Assembly: GCF_025118155.1 (NCBI RefSeq)
Contig: NW_026251425.1
Coordinates: 1-64,000, forward strand
DNA: 64,000 nucleotides
Reading direction: 5' to 3'
From: Cokeromyces recurvatus
Lineage: Eukaryota > Mucoromycota > Mucoromycetes > Mucorales > Mucoraceae
The notes under the pieces are model-generated. The model saw only the letters and a list, made by a program, of their open reading frames with translations. It had not been told where the DNA came from and did not search any database. Within the stretch, counting starts at the first letter, position 1, and every line of letters begins with the position of its first letter. Position numbers and translations under genes: made by a program. Of this stretch, positions 21,862-32,823 are shown piece after piece.

Positions 21862-22163
21862 GTTTAAATCATTCATTCGCAGTGCTTTGTCGAGAATATA
21901 TAATTTACAAAGATACCAAATAGTGAGGATGATAACAACGACAATAACAACACACTAAACCGTAATAATCAAAATAATAAAGTGCCTCAAAATATCATTA
22001 TTACTGTTACAAAAAAAAGAAAATAATAAAATATATTGGTTTTATGGCTTGCTCTTTGTCTAAATCATAAAGAAACTATGATACTGCGAAATGAGAACTT
22101 CAAGCCTTAAGAAAGTTCCTAAAATTTCTATGTGGTACTAAATTCACAATATTTTCTGATTAT
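21862..22163 (+). pseudogene. Retroelement RT/RNase H fragment, left arm
   Basis: On the plus strand degenerate codons read KYIGFMACSLSKS, then ELQALRKFLKFLCGIKFTIF, the RNase H region of a Ty3/Gypsy pol gene, with several stops. It is the mirror of the fragment at 31938-32237. It is cut off at 22163 by an LTR-I end, while on the right side the frame continues. Confidence 0.7.
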
Positions 22164-22310
22164 AGTGTTATAGAACAAGCTCTGGATATTAACATAAGTA
22201 ATATTATAAAAGATGAATTACATAATAAAGGATAAAGTATAAGCCTGAATATAAAATAAAACTCTAGTATATAACATACATCTGGTAAATAATATAAAAC
22301 TTATTGACTA
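22164..22310 (+). repeat. LTR-I 5' fragment
   Basis: It starts TGTTATAGAACAAGCTCTGG at the exact end of the inverted-repeat arm and follows LTR-I for about 145 bases before homology stops. The perfect start suggests an LTR insertion here, later truncated. Confidence 0.7.
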
Positions 22311-22717
22311 CTTACCCTCTTTCATATTTCACTCTACTGTATAAAATTTTACTTGGAAAACTCAGTTTAATTTCCTGTGCCATGACTTTTAAAATACTTA
22401 ACAATCGGAAGTGACTACTAAACAACAGCTTTATTGGGGTTAATAATAATGAATAAAATATAAGAATACTAAACATACGCACTTTTTCTAATTCTCCTGT
22501 AATTATTTTATGAGTAATAAACCCAAAAGAAAAAGAATCAGTACAAGAAAATAACTATCTTTTATACAGGATAAGATTTAACTGCTGTAAGAATATCCTA
22601 AATAGGTATGTTATGAATACAGAAAGAAAATAATAATAAAAAAATAAAAAGGAAAAATTTCACACAGTTGGTTTCGACAACAATATTCAATTTTCGTATT
22701 ATAGAAGCACAATAAAT
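22311..22717. other. Upstream region of relic P2
   Basis: AT-rich DNA without a recognisable gene. The last 60 bases include a C/T-rich stretch before the P2 ATG at 22718 and may be its old promoter. Confidence 0.3.
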
Positions 22718-24844
22718 ATGGTGTTAACCGACGCATTAGAACAATACAAAATTCCTGTGGTTAAAGAAGGGTCCAAGCATTGTTTTTTTTCCACGAACAA
22801 AGCAAAAGACTGGGATTTCGAATCATATTTTAAATCAACTCATAACGAGATCAGTAAATCCAAGAACATTACCAAGATTCAACTTGACTATAACCATGAT
22901 CTCAATTGGATCACTCAGTTGGAAAAGGTACCAATTGAGATCAAAGAATATGCTTGTGCTCTAATTAAGAAGAAGAAGGTAAAAAAAAACATCTTTATTA
23001 AGTGTCCAAATATGGAACTAACGACTATGACCTTAGCCCCAAAAAGCTGCCTTGAAAGCAAGTTTGGCCAAGCGTAACAAGAAACGAAAGTTAGCTGGAC
23101 CAATATTTGTTATGAACAGCAATATAAATGGGGTTACAATTAATAATAACAGTATCAGCAATAACGAAGTTCGTTTTACAAGTGATGTAAATCTTTTTCT
23201 TTTCTGTATTATATGGCATTTTAACCAAGTTTAACACTTTTTTTTTTAATATATACCAAAGCCAAGTGTTAAGGATAAAGTCCTGAAAAGAGGATACCAA
23301 GAAGAGGAAAAAAAACTCTGACAAAGGAGAGGTTGAACAAAGGTTAATTAATAGTAGTGTAAGTGCTTGATCCAGCAGTTTTATATATACTGGCTTAACA
23401 TATTATTTTTTTAGGATGTAAGTATTTGGCTGGACTGGATTAACTACATGCGAAGTCATGCAGATACGTTTCACCATTACAGGTATATCTAGAGAACGAA
23501 AATGAGATGATATTTGTCTAAACTAATTTTCCTTCTCTATCAGCCCAGAAGCTAACAACATCATGAGATCTGGTAATGGCATATCTCCAAACTCTCATCT
23601 AGACCGTGATATTTACAACAAGCAAATGAAAAATTTAATAATCAAAGGCAATCTAATGCCCCAGACCTTTCATACAAATATTGACAAATACGTTGACTCT
23701 GTAACTATATATTTGTATAACACATTGGTACGGGGTAATTTAAGAACGTTTTATATTTAGAATGATCTGCTGCTGGCCAAAAAGATGATCAAATCTCTTT
23801 CATTGTTTTTATTAATGAAGGAAGACAATCACCCTGATACACATGATATGGAATTCTTGGAACTGCTCCTCCGACAAACGTAAGTCGAGCATTCTTTTTT
23901 TTTTTGAATTTTAATTAAACCTATAAATTAACGGATGTTTATTTAGACATAAATCTTTTTCATTATAATACTTCTGAGGATGCATTTAATCAACTCTTTA
24001 TCTAGCCGTACCTTGATATCATTAGTAAGACTATCACGCTCCATAATTTTAAATCAGATTTTGTGCAAGGACAGCCCTATTTAAAGAGTATGAGCAGACA
24101 ATTAAAAGCTTGTAACCTCTATATTGATGATAAAAATCAATATAAATCTGACGGTTTATTAAAGCTTTTCGGGTTGAAGGAGTTAGAATTGCTGTTGTTA
24201 GAGACTTCCGACTGCCTTATAAACAAGGATAGAAATAAGACTAATTTCGACCATCATAAAAGCGTGTTTGGTACATTGGTGATGCTTAAATGTATCGCTG
24301 ATGATTATGCTTTTGGATCAGTTGTAAATTTTACAAAGGTTAAAGTGTTTTTTCTGCATGCAGTAGGTAAAATTTTAACAATCTATCAGCATATAATTTT
24401 CCATTAATTTTCTTTTCTGTAAAAAAAAAAGAAAAGACAGTGAATTACATTTCTGGAGTGTTTGCTATCAAAAAGAAGATGTTTTCGATCTCTGGAGAGA
24501 GTCGACACTTCTTATCAAGCCAGACTTTCAGGATAAGGAAGATTTCGTACCTAATTTGATTCAATTCTGTTGGTATATTAAGGTAACGTATGATCTCATA
24601 TGGGATTACATGTGTAAAAGCACTAACAGCATTGTCAAAATAGAGTAAAATAGAAGAGACTGTACAAAACATTATAGTTCTTAAAGAAGAACACGATAGT
24701 ATAAAACGAAATTACAGATACAGCTCTGAACAGCCTGTACTTCTAAATGAAATAATCAACCCAATAATTCTCAAGCTGACGAAAGAAGAAGATAGCCTTG
24801 GAATGTCTAAGCTGGGACCCATTTACTCCCCTCCACATCCTTAA
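22718..24844 (+). pseudogene. Lineage-specific multi-exon gene relic, copy P2 (most complete)
   Basis: Exons can be followed from MVLTDALEQYKIPVVKEG (22718-22978) through 23037-23186 and about 23262-23342 (one extra A in the A8 run near 23310 shifts the frame). Further exons are at 23415-23481 and from 23545, then the VQGQPYLKSM exon from about 23947, and SELHFWSVCYQKEDVFDLW from about 24440. The last exon (from about 24660) ends SKLGPIYSPPHP at 24842-24844. In-frame TAGs after NLRTFY (about 23758) and before PYLDIISKT (about 24003) are shared with P1. Intact it would be a soluble protein of about 600 residues. I recall such proteins as a large mucoralean family without known function. Confidence 0.65.
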
Positions 24845-26119
24845 TATTATTTTTTCTTACTGCTCTTTATAATTTTTATATGTTCTTCTATTTCCCTGTA
24901 TATGTATCATATAATTATTAACAATACTATTCCTATATGTTTAAACGCATCCAAAAAAATTTAGTATTTGAGTAAGACATGTTTATACCATGTCTACAAT
25001 TTCAATTAATTCAGAATTATGTGTAAAACATACATATAAGTAAATTGAAAAAAAATAATAATTAAAGAGTGGAAAATCAGACAATGACTTTTATTGGAAT
25101 AGACTATGCAAGAATGCTTTCTAGTTGTGTGTGATTTTTTTTTGTCTTTTAGAGTTACCTGTAATCATAGCTATAGGAGAGTATTCTTTTTTTTATTATT
25201 CATTTTATTGGCGCCTTTTCCTTCATGGACAAACGCGGTTTCGTACAGCTGTATTGCTGTACGCTCGCCAAGACCATGTCGTAGGGCTTTGTAAGGCATG
25301 GAACTTGGTTTTTATCGTGAACGTTCTCCGTAGGCTAGGTAGCTACCCTTAGCAACGACACAGCTAAATGAAAAAAAGAGCTGACTTGTTTACTTTTGTA
25401 AGCAAGGTGTCTATCGAGAACGTTTTGCCCTGATATCATTTTTGTTCAAGTCTATAGATAACTAGGTTGACCTATACTAACTATTGATAATTTAAATATA
25501 GGAAATTTGATGAGGGACAGAGGTGAAGTACTATTAACCTGCATGATATTCTTCGTATTCTGGTAAAGTCAGTATATAATAGCAAACATAGCTCTGGTAT
25601 CGTTTAATTAATTATTTAATGATTGAATGCAGAAGACAATCGAAAAATTATGAAAATTTATTGGTTACCATGGGAGAAATGGTACCTGCCCCTTAACAGG
25701 CCTGGATTACTCAATATGTATATTATTACGAACAGTGTCTCAGTTCACAAAGCAACAGATGTTCTGCATTACTTAGTTTTGTACCATTATACTCGCCTCT
25801 TTTTGGACCCCATCCCTTTGAAGAGAGTACAGAAGCCGCTCCTTACCAAGAACGAAATCACTTGCTGAAAGAATTGAAGAAGCAGTCAAACAAGTTACAG
25901 CTTAAAAAACTGTCGAGGATTAACCCCATAGCCTACAAAAACCACTCTACAATGTTTTAAACATAGAAAGAATATAAATACATAATAAGTTTAGTTTTTG
26001 TTACAATCACTATGGAGTATTTTTCACTTTATTTTAATAATTTGAGTTCAGCAATCTCATCAGCTAATCTACCAGATTTGGTAGTATTGAATAGTTTTAC
26101 TCTGTTGTAGTGGACAAAG
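24845..26119. other. Degenerate DNA with traces of coding sequence
   Basis: Two stretches look like broken exons, though nothing can be named. One lies near 25200-25330 and includes QTRFRTAVLLYARQDHVVG on the plus strand. The other lies near 25640-25965; its last frame contains LLKELKKQSNKLQLKKLSRI and ends at a TAA near 25960. Confidence 0.3.
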
Positions 26120-26575
26120 AGCAGTTTCTATTCATTGGAATGTATATTGTTAGCGCTTTATTTACTTCTTTTCGCTATGGCTGCAACCACTTCCATTTTA
26201 GTGTCTAATCTCTCGTCGAATGAGCTTTACTCTGGCCTTCGTGGCTGGCAGTAAAGTCTGCTGAGGATGAATATAATTAGGTGATGGGGACGTACCTCTT
26301 TCTTCCAGTCCATAGCATCTTTACCTTCTTCGTCGACAATTTTTCCTTGACCATCTTTATAAAAAATAAGATAAATGTATATATATTTCTTCAATTTTCC
26401 CAAATAGCTTGATAAGTTTATTTTTTAGTGAGCGCAGTCACGTTCTTATCATCAATAAATATTCTATGAGCCTGTGTTACCTTCCATCAGCCATGGGAGG
26501 CACTATACAGACGGGGCGATTTTCAGTGCTATTCATAGCCCGGCATAAAACAGGCTCCCCACATTTCTGAAAAAA
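26120..26575 (-). pseudogene. Broken gene with a CxxC-type zinc motif
   Basis: Three minus-strand blocks look like exons. The first has KCGEPVLCRAMNSTENRP followed by VCIVPPMADG (26570-26485), then splice-like ends. The second reads DGQGKIVDEEGKDAMDWKKE (about 26365-26307). The last ends LDTKMEVVAAIAKRSK (about 26215-26165), reachable only with a frame slip. A cysteine pair followed by a short tail and C-terminal helix loosely recalls the ZNRD2/SSSCA1 family, but the second metal pair is not visible. The upstream exon was not found. Confidence 0.3.
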
Positions 26576-26680
26576 AAAAAGGGAAAAAAAAGAAAAAAAA
26601 GAAGGAAATTAAACATTCGTGCCTTTTATATCATTCTATAATGAAATGTTACACGAGTGACTACCATTTGCATCTTTAAT

Positions 26681-26694
26681 ATTATAATAATAAT

Positions 26695-26730
<36 letters not shown>
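26681..26730. repeat. (AAT)n microsatellite
   Basis: About 16 tandem AAT-type triplets followed by an A run. Confidence 0.85.
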
Positions 26731-26737
<7 letters not shown>

Positions 26738-27925
26738 TACACGTATTTTATGTTATGTTTTTTATTAGATAGATTAATGATACTTTTTTACTTATCGACC
26801 GACTAGGACAGTACAGTATATTCTAGTACTATGTATTCAAGCAGTTGCTATTAATCTTTATTTTTTATGAATGAAAGATTTAGTTTAATTGCTGTTTATA
26901 CGTATTATAAAAATCACACATAGTAAATACAAAATATTCAATAAAATAAAATAATTCAGGAACAATAAGGAACCAATATTGTATAATAAAAAGAAAACGA
27001 TAATAAAAATAAAGATAAAAGAAATATAGATATTTGAGTCATAAATGCACTCCATTACTTGAAATGAACTGTCAGTAAATGGCCTATTCTGATCTGATTC
27101 AATCTAAACCTTAGCAAATGTTCAAGTTCTATTATATATGATTTATATGACTTATATGGCTTATATGATTTATATAGTTTGCCCCTTATTAAATCATAAA
27201 ATGAGGATGATGTAATAGCATAGTATAATATATATATATGTGTGTGTTGTCCATGACTACCGTTGGCCCTCAGCTAATTATATACCATTTTAAGCATTAA
27301 AATTAATATCAGAAAAAAAAAGTTAACGTTGTCTAGGTGATAGTAACTATATAATAATAAAGTAATAGATATATATCGTATAAAGGTAACTATATAATTC
27401 ATGTTTTCACTTAAAAGGCATAAAATACATAAAATACATATAATAGAATTAATAATAAGCATATAAGCCAGTTTTAGCCAGTTTTAGCTAAATTTAACCA
27501 GTATTATTATGCTTTGATTGATATTAATTCATTAGTATATTCCAATAATATCTCAAATACATATTTAGCATACATATAAATATGCTATATGCTATACTAT
27601 TTTATTACAAAAGACTACTGTTATTTATCAGAAAAAAAAAAATACATACATACATATATGAGTAATAGCAGTAGCAGCAGTATTAATAGTAATTTAGTCT
27701 AATAATAATAATTGTTCATTTATTCATTCTACTATATAAATATATGCTCTAAGATAATATAACGCTTCCTATCATAACATATTATAATACAATACAATAC
27801 AATACAATACAATACAATACAATACAATACAATATAATATAATACAATGTAGTAAACTCTATTCCTCTATTTTTACCTGTTCTTTTCAATCTCACTCTAT
27901 CTTATCTGATTTTATTTTCTCCATC

Positions 27926-27964
<39 letters not shown>

Positions 27965-28264
27965 CCCTTCATTTTTTTCCTTCATTTTTCTTCTTCCTTC
28001 TATATTAAATTAAATTTGGAGCGGAGCGCGAAATATGATTTTTTATAAACTCCGCTGTTTCCTTTTTAGGTATTTTTTTCAGTGGTTTATTAGATGTATG
28101 TGTTAAGAGATGTAGTGAATCTTATTTGTTCATGAAAATATTGCTAAAATTTAGTATTTTTTCTTGTTGATTTTTTGTATATAGGCTTTATTTCTTTTTG
28201 TTTACAATCGGCGAATATAATTGAGTCTGCTGGTATTCAATTTATTTATACATAAAAGGTATTG
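26731..28264. other. Low-complexity AT-rich spacer
   Basis: No gene was recognised. It contains the AATAC pentamer array (27785-27832), a (CT)n run (about 27931-27955) and many short A/T tracts. This is the midpoint of the large inverted repeat. Confidence 0.5.
27785..27832. repeat. (AATAC)n pentanucleotide microsatellite
   Basis: About nine tandem AATAC units, with imperfect units on either side. It is likely to vary in length between strains. Confidence 0.9.
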
Positions 28265-30091
28265 CATTGTCTCACAAAATTGCTTCGATAATTGTTTAAA
28301 TTTACTCTTTTTCACTCTTGTTAACATATGCTTTTTATGACAAGTAATATATATTAAACATATAGTTATAACTCTTCGTCAATACGTAGTTTTTTCTCTT
28401 TCTAATGAGATAAAGTTTATATTATAACGTATGTCATTTAAATTCGGAAGTTAACGTGGCAATGATTTTTGGCTCTTTAAATGCACAAAGATACATTAAT
28501 AGAAGTATTTTTAATGAAAAATTGACAAAATTTACATTATTTTCATAGCTTCTTAACCTCATTTAAATGCATGAATGTTCATTTCGACAACGAACATTTT
28601 ATTTTATATACGATTTAGCCATTTAGCTGCATAATAATTCTTTTCTTTAACAAAATCATCATTTTTTTTTATTTTAAATCATTTAATATCAATATTGAAT
28701 TAATAACAAGGTTTACTTTCTATTTAATATCCCTTTTTCCTCAAATTCATAACTAATCTGAACAACAGTTGTGCATCATTTCCGTTAATATATAGATCAT
28801 CACGTACAATAGAATGTGACCAATTCCTTGCGATAAAAAGATGGATATTTTAGCGAAACTTAATGCTAAGGAGCCTTATAGAGATATTTCTAAGGCAAAG
28901 GGTGTGTCAACTAGGACAATTGGCAGAATTGCGAAAGAAAATCAAATTAAGATTAACGTAAAAGAAGGTAGACCAAAGAAGATTAGCCCATTACTTGAAA
29001 GATTGATTGCGCGATCTTTTTATACTGGTCATTTTATCACTGCAGTGGACGCTGCCCGGAATTTACATGGTCAAGTGTATGATATTTCCGCGCAAACCAT
29101 TCGCTGATTCTTAAAATCGTTCAACTTTGATTCGAAGATTAAGAAATCTGCATCACCATTGACGAATGAGCGTAGACGAAATCGTCTACAATGAGCCAAA
29201 GCTCATAGAAACTGGACGGTTGAGGATTGGAAAAAGGTCGTCTTTAGTGACGAAACAAAAATCAATCGTTTGGGTTCAGATGGAAAGCAATGGACGTGGG
29301 TTAAAAAGGGTGAACCTCTAAAAGACCATAACATCAACTTCAAGTACAAAGGTAGGGGTGGAAGCTTAATGGTATGGAGTTGTTTCACGCAACATGGTCC
29401 TGGTTTTATTGCCAAGATTGGGGGAAGGATAGACTCGCAATTATATTGTAAAATACTAAAAGGTGACTTTATGGATACGCTCAAGGATTATGGCCTTTGT
29501 AAGAAAGATGTAATCTTTCAACAAGACAATGATTTGAAGCATACATCCAAATATAAAAAAATTGGTTCAAGAGAAATAAAATAAATGTCCTTGAGTGGCC
29601 ATCATACTTACCTGATTTAAATCCAATTGAAAGTCTTTGGTTTTATTTGAAGTGCAAGCTTGCTGCCTATGATAGGACACAAAAAAAAATATGGATGAGT
29701 TATGGGAACGAGTTGCTGATGGTTCATACAATAAAGTTACAGCAGAACTATGCATAAAACACATAGAAAGCATGCCAAGACATGTTGAAGCAGAAATAAA
29801 AGTAAAAGGTGGTGCTATTAAATATTAAAAATTAAAGGTACGTTGTTTATTTTATTTTTCAATAAACTATTTGCATAAAATCTTTATACATATAACTTTT
29901 AAGATTATTTTTCGAATAAAAACATTATATAATGCATATATGCTATAGGTATCATCAGGAAGAGGAGACTTCTGCCTTTCCGCTAGTACATACTATATAG
30001 CACTTTGCTTAATAAATAGACGATCAGTTATTGCGGATTTGCATGAATTACCTGAAATTCCGAAACATTGCCACACTTTTATGAGTCACTG
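28265..30091 (+). mobile_element. Tc1-like transposon family A, copy 2, full length but dead
   Basis: An element of about 1.83 kb has ends CATTGTCTCACAAAATTGC (left) and ATGAGTCACTG followed by TA (30092-30093). The transposase is on the plus strand and broken. It is inserted just downstream of the chromovirus pol remnant, in the region where a 3' LTR would be expected. Confidence 0.8.
28841..29827 (+). pseudogene. Tc1 family A transposase, near full length with stops
   Basis: From MDILAKLNAKEPYRDISKAK, the frame passes through the helix-turn-helix and GRPKKIS hook. It is interrupted by TGA at 29104 and at about 29191, then runs through VFSDETKINR and FQQDNDLKHTSK. It shifts frame near 29555 and continues through [17 protein letters not shown] to GGAIKY (stop at 29827). 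All three DD34E acids are present, so only the stops and slip inactivate it. Confidence 0.85.
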
Positions 30092-30221
30092 TATGTGCAA
30101 ATACAAAATTACCCTTCACCAGGTTGAGGCAACCGTTTATTTATTTATCGTTATTACTTGTACATAACCTTTTACTACATCTTTTGTTAGTTGTATTCCT
30201 TAAGGATTTATCATTGATCTT

Positions 30222-32240
30222 TTACGTTCGTTTTTGTTTTAATTCAGTTACCTGTTCGGAATATTCATTATAGTATTGTAGCGCTTTAATAGATTTATCT
30301 ATTTTATGTAAAGTTCCTTTCTTTGTTGTCTTTAGAGTATCTGTAAAATTCAAAGGTCTACTATTTTTATAGGGTTTATAATCTTTCCCTAGTTTACGTC
30401 TCCAATATGTTTGAATAGTAGATTCATGCACGATTTGATCAGGGGTAACCCAAGAATCGTCATCCTTGCTATAACCCTTCCATCGTACTTTATATTTTGT
30501 GATTTTACCGGTACCCTTATGATCTAATATACCTTCTATTTTATATATTTCTTCATCTTTATTATTATTGTCAATACAATCTTGACTAATTTCTTTTAAT
30601 TCAGATAGTGAATAATTTCTGGACCTTAACATTTCAGTTTCGTGTTGAAGTACGTAAAAGCCACCTCTTGTTTTGCGCACAACAGAGTAGGGGCCTTCGT
30701 AACTTGGTGCTAAGGATCCTTTTAAAGTTGGTATTTTATCATTACTGGTGTACCAGGTTTAAAATCTTTAATAATATTTTTGTATTTATCGTATTTTTCT
30801 TTCGTGTTATTTATATATTTGTCAGTTATATCCTTCATAACAGGAAACACTACTTCTGACATATGATCTATTCGATCTATTAGTTGCTCATATGTTATTG
30901 ATTTACTATTTTCATCCTTATCTTTACTACAATCTTATCTTCAAAAGGATTCATTTTTCGAGAACACATTAAATTAAATGGAGGCGTATTTAATCTTTTT
31001 GATACTTTATTATTCATAGCTAACTGTACCCCGGGAACAGATAAATCCCATTCAGGTCCAGCACCTTTAACTGCCTTTGCCAAAGCTAATTTTACAGTTT
31101 GAATATATCTTTCACTAGACCCATTGCTTCTACTATTATGTACTGTAATTAAATTGTGATCTATGTGCATACTTTCTTTTAAAAGTTGCATTATCATAGT
31201 GTCAAATTTATTATCAGAACTTATAGTTCTAGGGTAACCGAAGTCATGAAAAACTTTTACTAATGTGTCAACGATTGTAGAAGCTTTTTTATTCTTTAGA
31301 TATCGAAGAATACAAAATTTAGTGCAAATGTCTATCATGATGAGTAAATTTTTATAACCATTTTTTGAATGTGGTAGTTCAGCCAAATCAATGGGTCAAT
31401 GATTGTCCGGTATATAACTATATATAAACGTAATCCATGGAAACCACACTTTACAATATTATATTTTTGGCAAGGTTTACAATATTTTACTAAATCAACG
31501 GCATCTTCTAATAAATGTGGCCAATATAGGCCATCGGTATGAATAGCTTTTACTATACTTTCGGCACCAAAATGTCCGAATACGTGAGCTTTTGTTAGAA
31601 TAGCTCTTCTTTCACTTTCTGGTGGTGCCATGTAATCCCCACTCTTATATTCTGTATAGTTTATTTTAAATTTCTCGTTTTGCTTTTTGATGTTTCTAAT
31701 TTTTTATAGCTATTCATTTTTTTTTCTTTTTATATTTTATTTTATTAGATTTATCAAAGATCATATCCTCCCCTAGTTTTTTCATAGGTGGAAATAAACG
31801 GCTTAGTCGATCCGCCAGAATATTATCTATGCCTAGTAAATGAATAACTTCAAAATCGTAATTTAATATATCATCAAGCCAGTTTAAGGTCATGCTGTTA
31901 GCATATTTTTGTGTATGTAGATATGTTAATGCTCTATGATCAGAAAATATTGTGAATTTAATACCACATAGAAATTTTAGGAACTTTCTTAAGGCTTGAA
32001 GTTCTCATTTCGCAGTATCATAGTTTCTTTATGATTTAGACAAAGAGCAAGCCATAAAACCAATATATTTTATTATTTTCTTTTTTTTGTAACAGTAATA
32101 ATGATATTTTGAGGCACTTTATTATTTTGATTATTACGGTTTAGTGTGTTGTTATTGTCGTTGTTATCATCCTCACTATTTGGTATCTTTGTAAATTATA
32201 TATTCTCGACAAAGCACTGCGAATGAATGATTTAAACCAA
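30222..32240 (-). pseudogene. Ty3/Gypsy chromovirus pol remnant: RNase H, integrase, GPY/F, chromodomain
   Basis: Read on the minus strand, RNase H has ELQALRKFLKFL, FSDHRALTYLHTQ and IDNILADRLSRLFPP (32060-31770). The integrase zinc site follows, with AHVFGHFG and CKPCQKYN (31600-31460). The core has LAELPHSKNGYKNLLIMID, RTISSDN and NGSSERYIQT (31390-31110). A GPY/F-like module (YEGPYSVVRKTRGGFYV, about 30700-30640) and a chromodomain (YKVRWKGYSKDDDSWVTPDQ, about 30500-30430) complete it. Stops and frameshifts occur, for example near 31420 and in the RNase H part. Reverse transcriptase is lost at the LTR-I junction (32243). Chromodomains guide such elements to histone-marked chromatin. Confidence 0.85.
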
Positions 32241-32243
32241 ATG

Positions 32244-32823
32244 TGTTATAGAATAAGCTCTGGATATAAGCGTAAGTAATATTATAAAAGATGAATTACA
32301 TAAGAAAGGATAAAGTATAAGCCTGAATATAAAATAAAGCTCTGTATATGACATCTTGTAAATAATATAATATAAACCTTATTGTTATCCACTCAACTAA
32401 ATGTGTCAACTAAATAAGATATTGTAACATTCCTAAATAGTTATTTTTATAACCTTGACAAAGGATTCAGGTCGCCTTTGATCCAATAAAATAGACATAA
32501 GGAGCCTATATTTAGATCAAACAATTTAAATCTTAAATCAGATCATTTTAACACTCAATAGATAATCCATAGATATCAGATTCTTGAAGCAACAAGACGT
32601 GTATAATTGAATACTAACACTGTTTCATGACTTATATTTTTTATTTCTTTGATTCAGGATTCATTAGTATAAATACAAGTAGCTGTTTAGACACGAAATG
32701 ATCTTTATATCATTCTTTTTACATTGAATAAACAAGTCTCAAACTATACTTCCTTTTGTTTTCTCTCTCTCTTTTTTTTTCTTTCTCTTTTTATTTTTCT
32801 TTAAAATATTACGTTCCATCACA
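32244..32823 (+). repeat. LTR-I, full length, right arm
   Basis: 580 bases, TGTTATAGAATAAGC..TTCCATCACA, the mirror of 21276-21855. It lies head to head with the pol remnant (plus against minus), so it is not that element's own LTR in its original place. Confidence 0.85.

Larger units (their letters stand above)
17795..22163 (+). repeat. Left arm of a large inverted repeat
   Basis: This arm of about 4.37 kb is the near-exact reverse complement of 31938-36310. Paired coordinates sum to about 54,100 throughout. It contains, in order, an LTR-I piece (17795-18062), a 3.2-kb unit without recognisable genes, a full LTR-I (21276-21855), and a fragment of retroelement RNase H (21862-22163). Only small differences were seen by eye, for example near 18230-18240. 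Confidence 0.9.

Noticed and set aside
27785..27832. Pentamer array as a CRISPR-like or telomere-like array
   Set aside because: The units are five-base AATAC with no spacers and no telomeric G-rich strand. It is a simple microsatellite.
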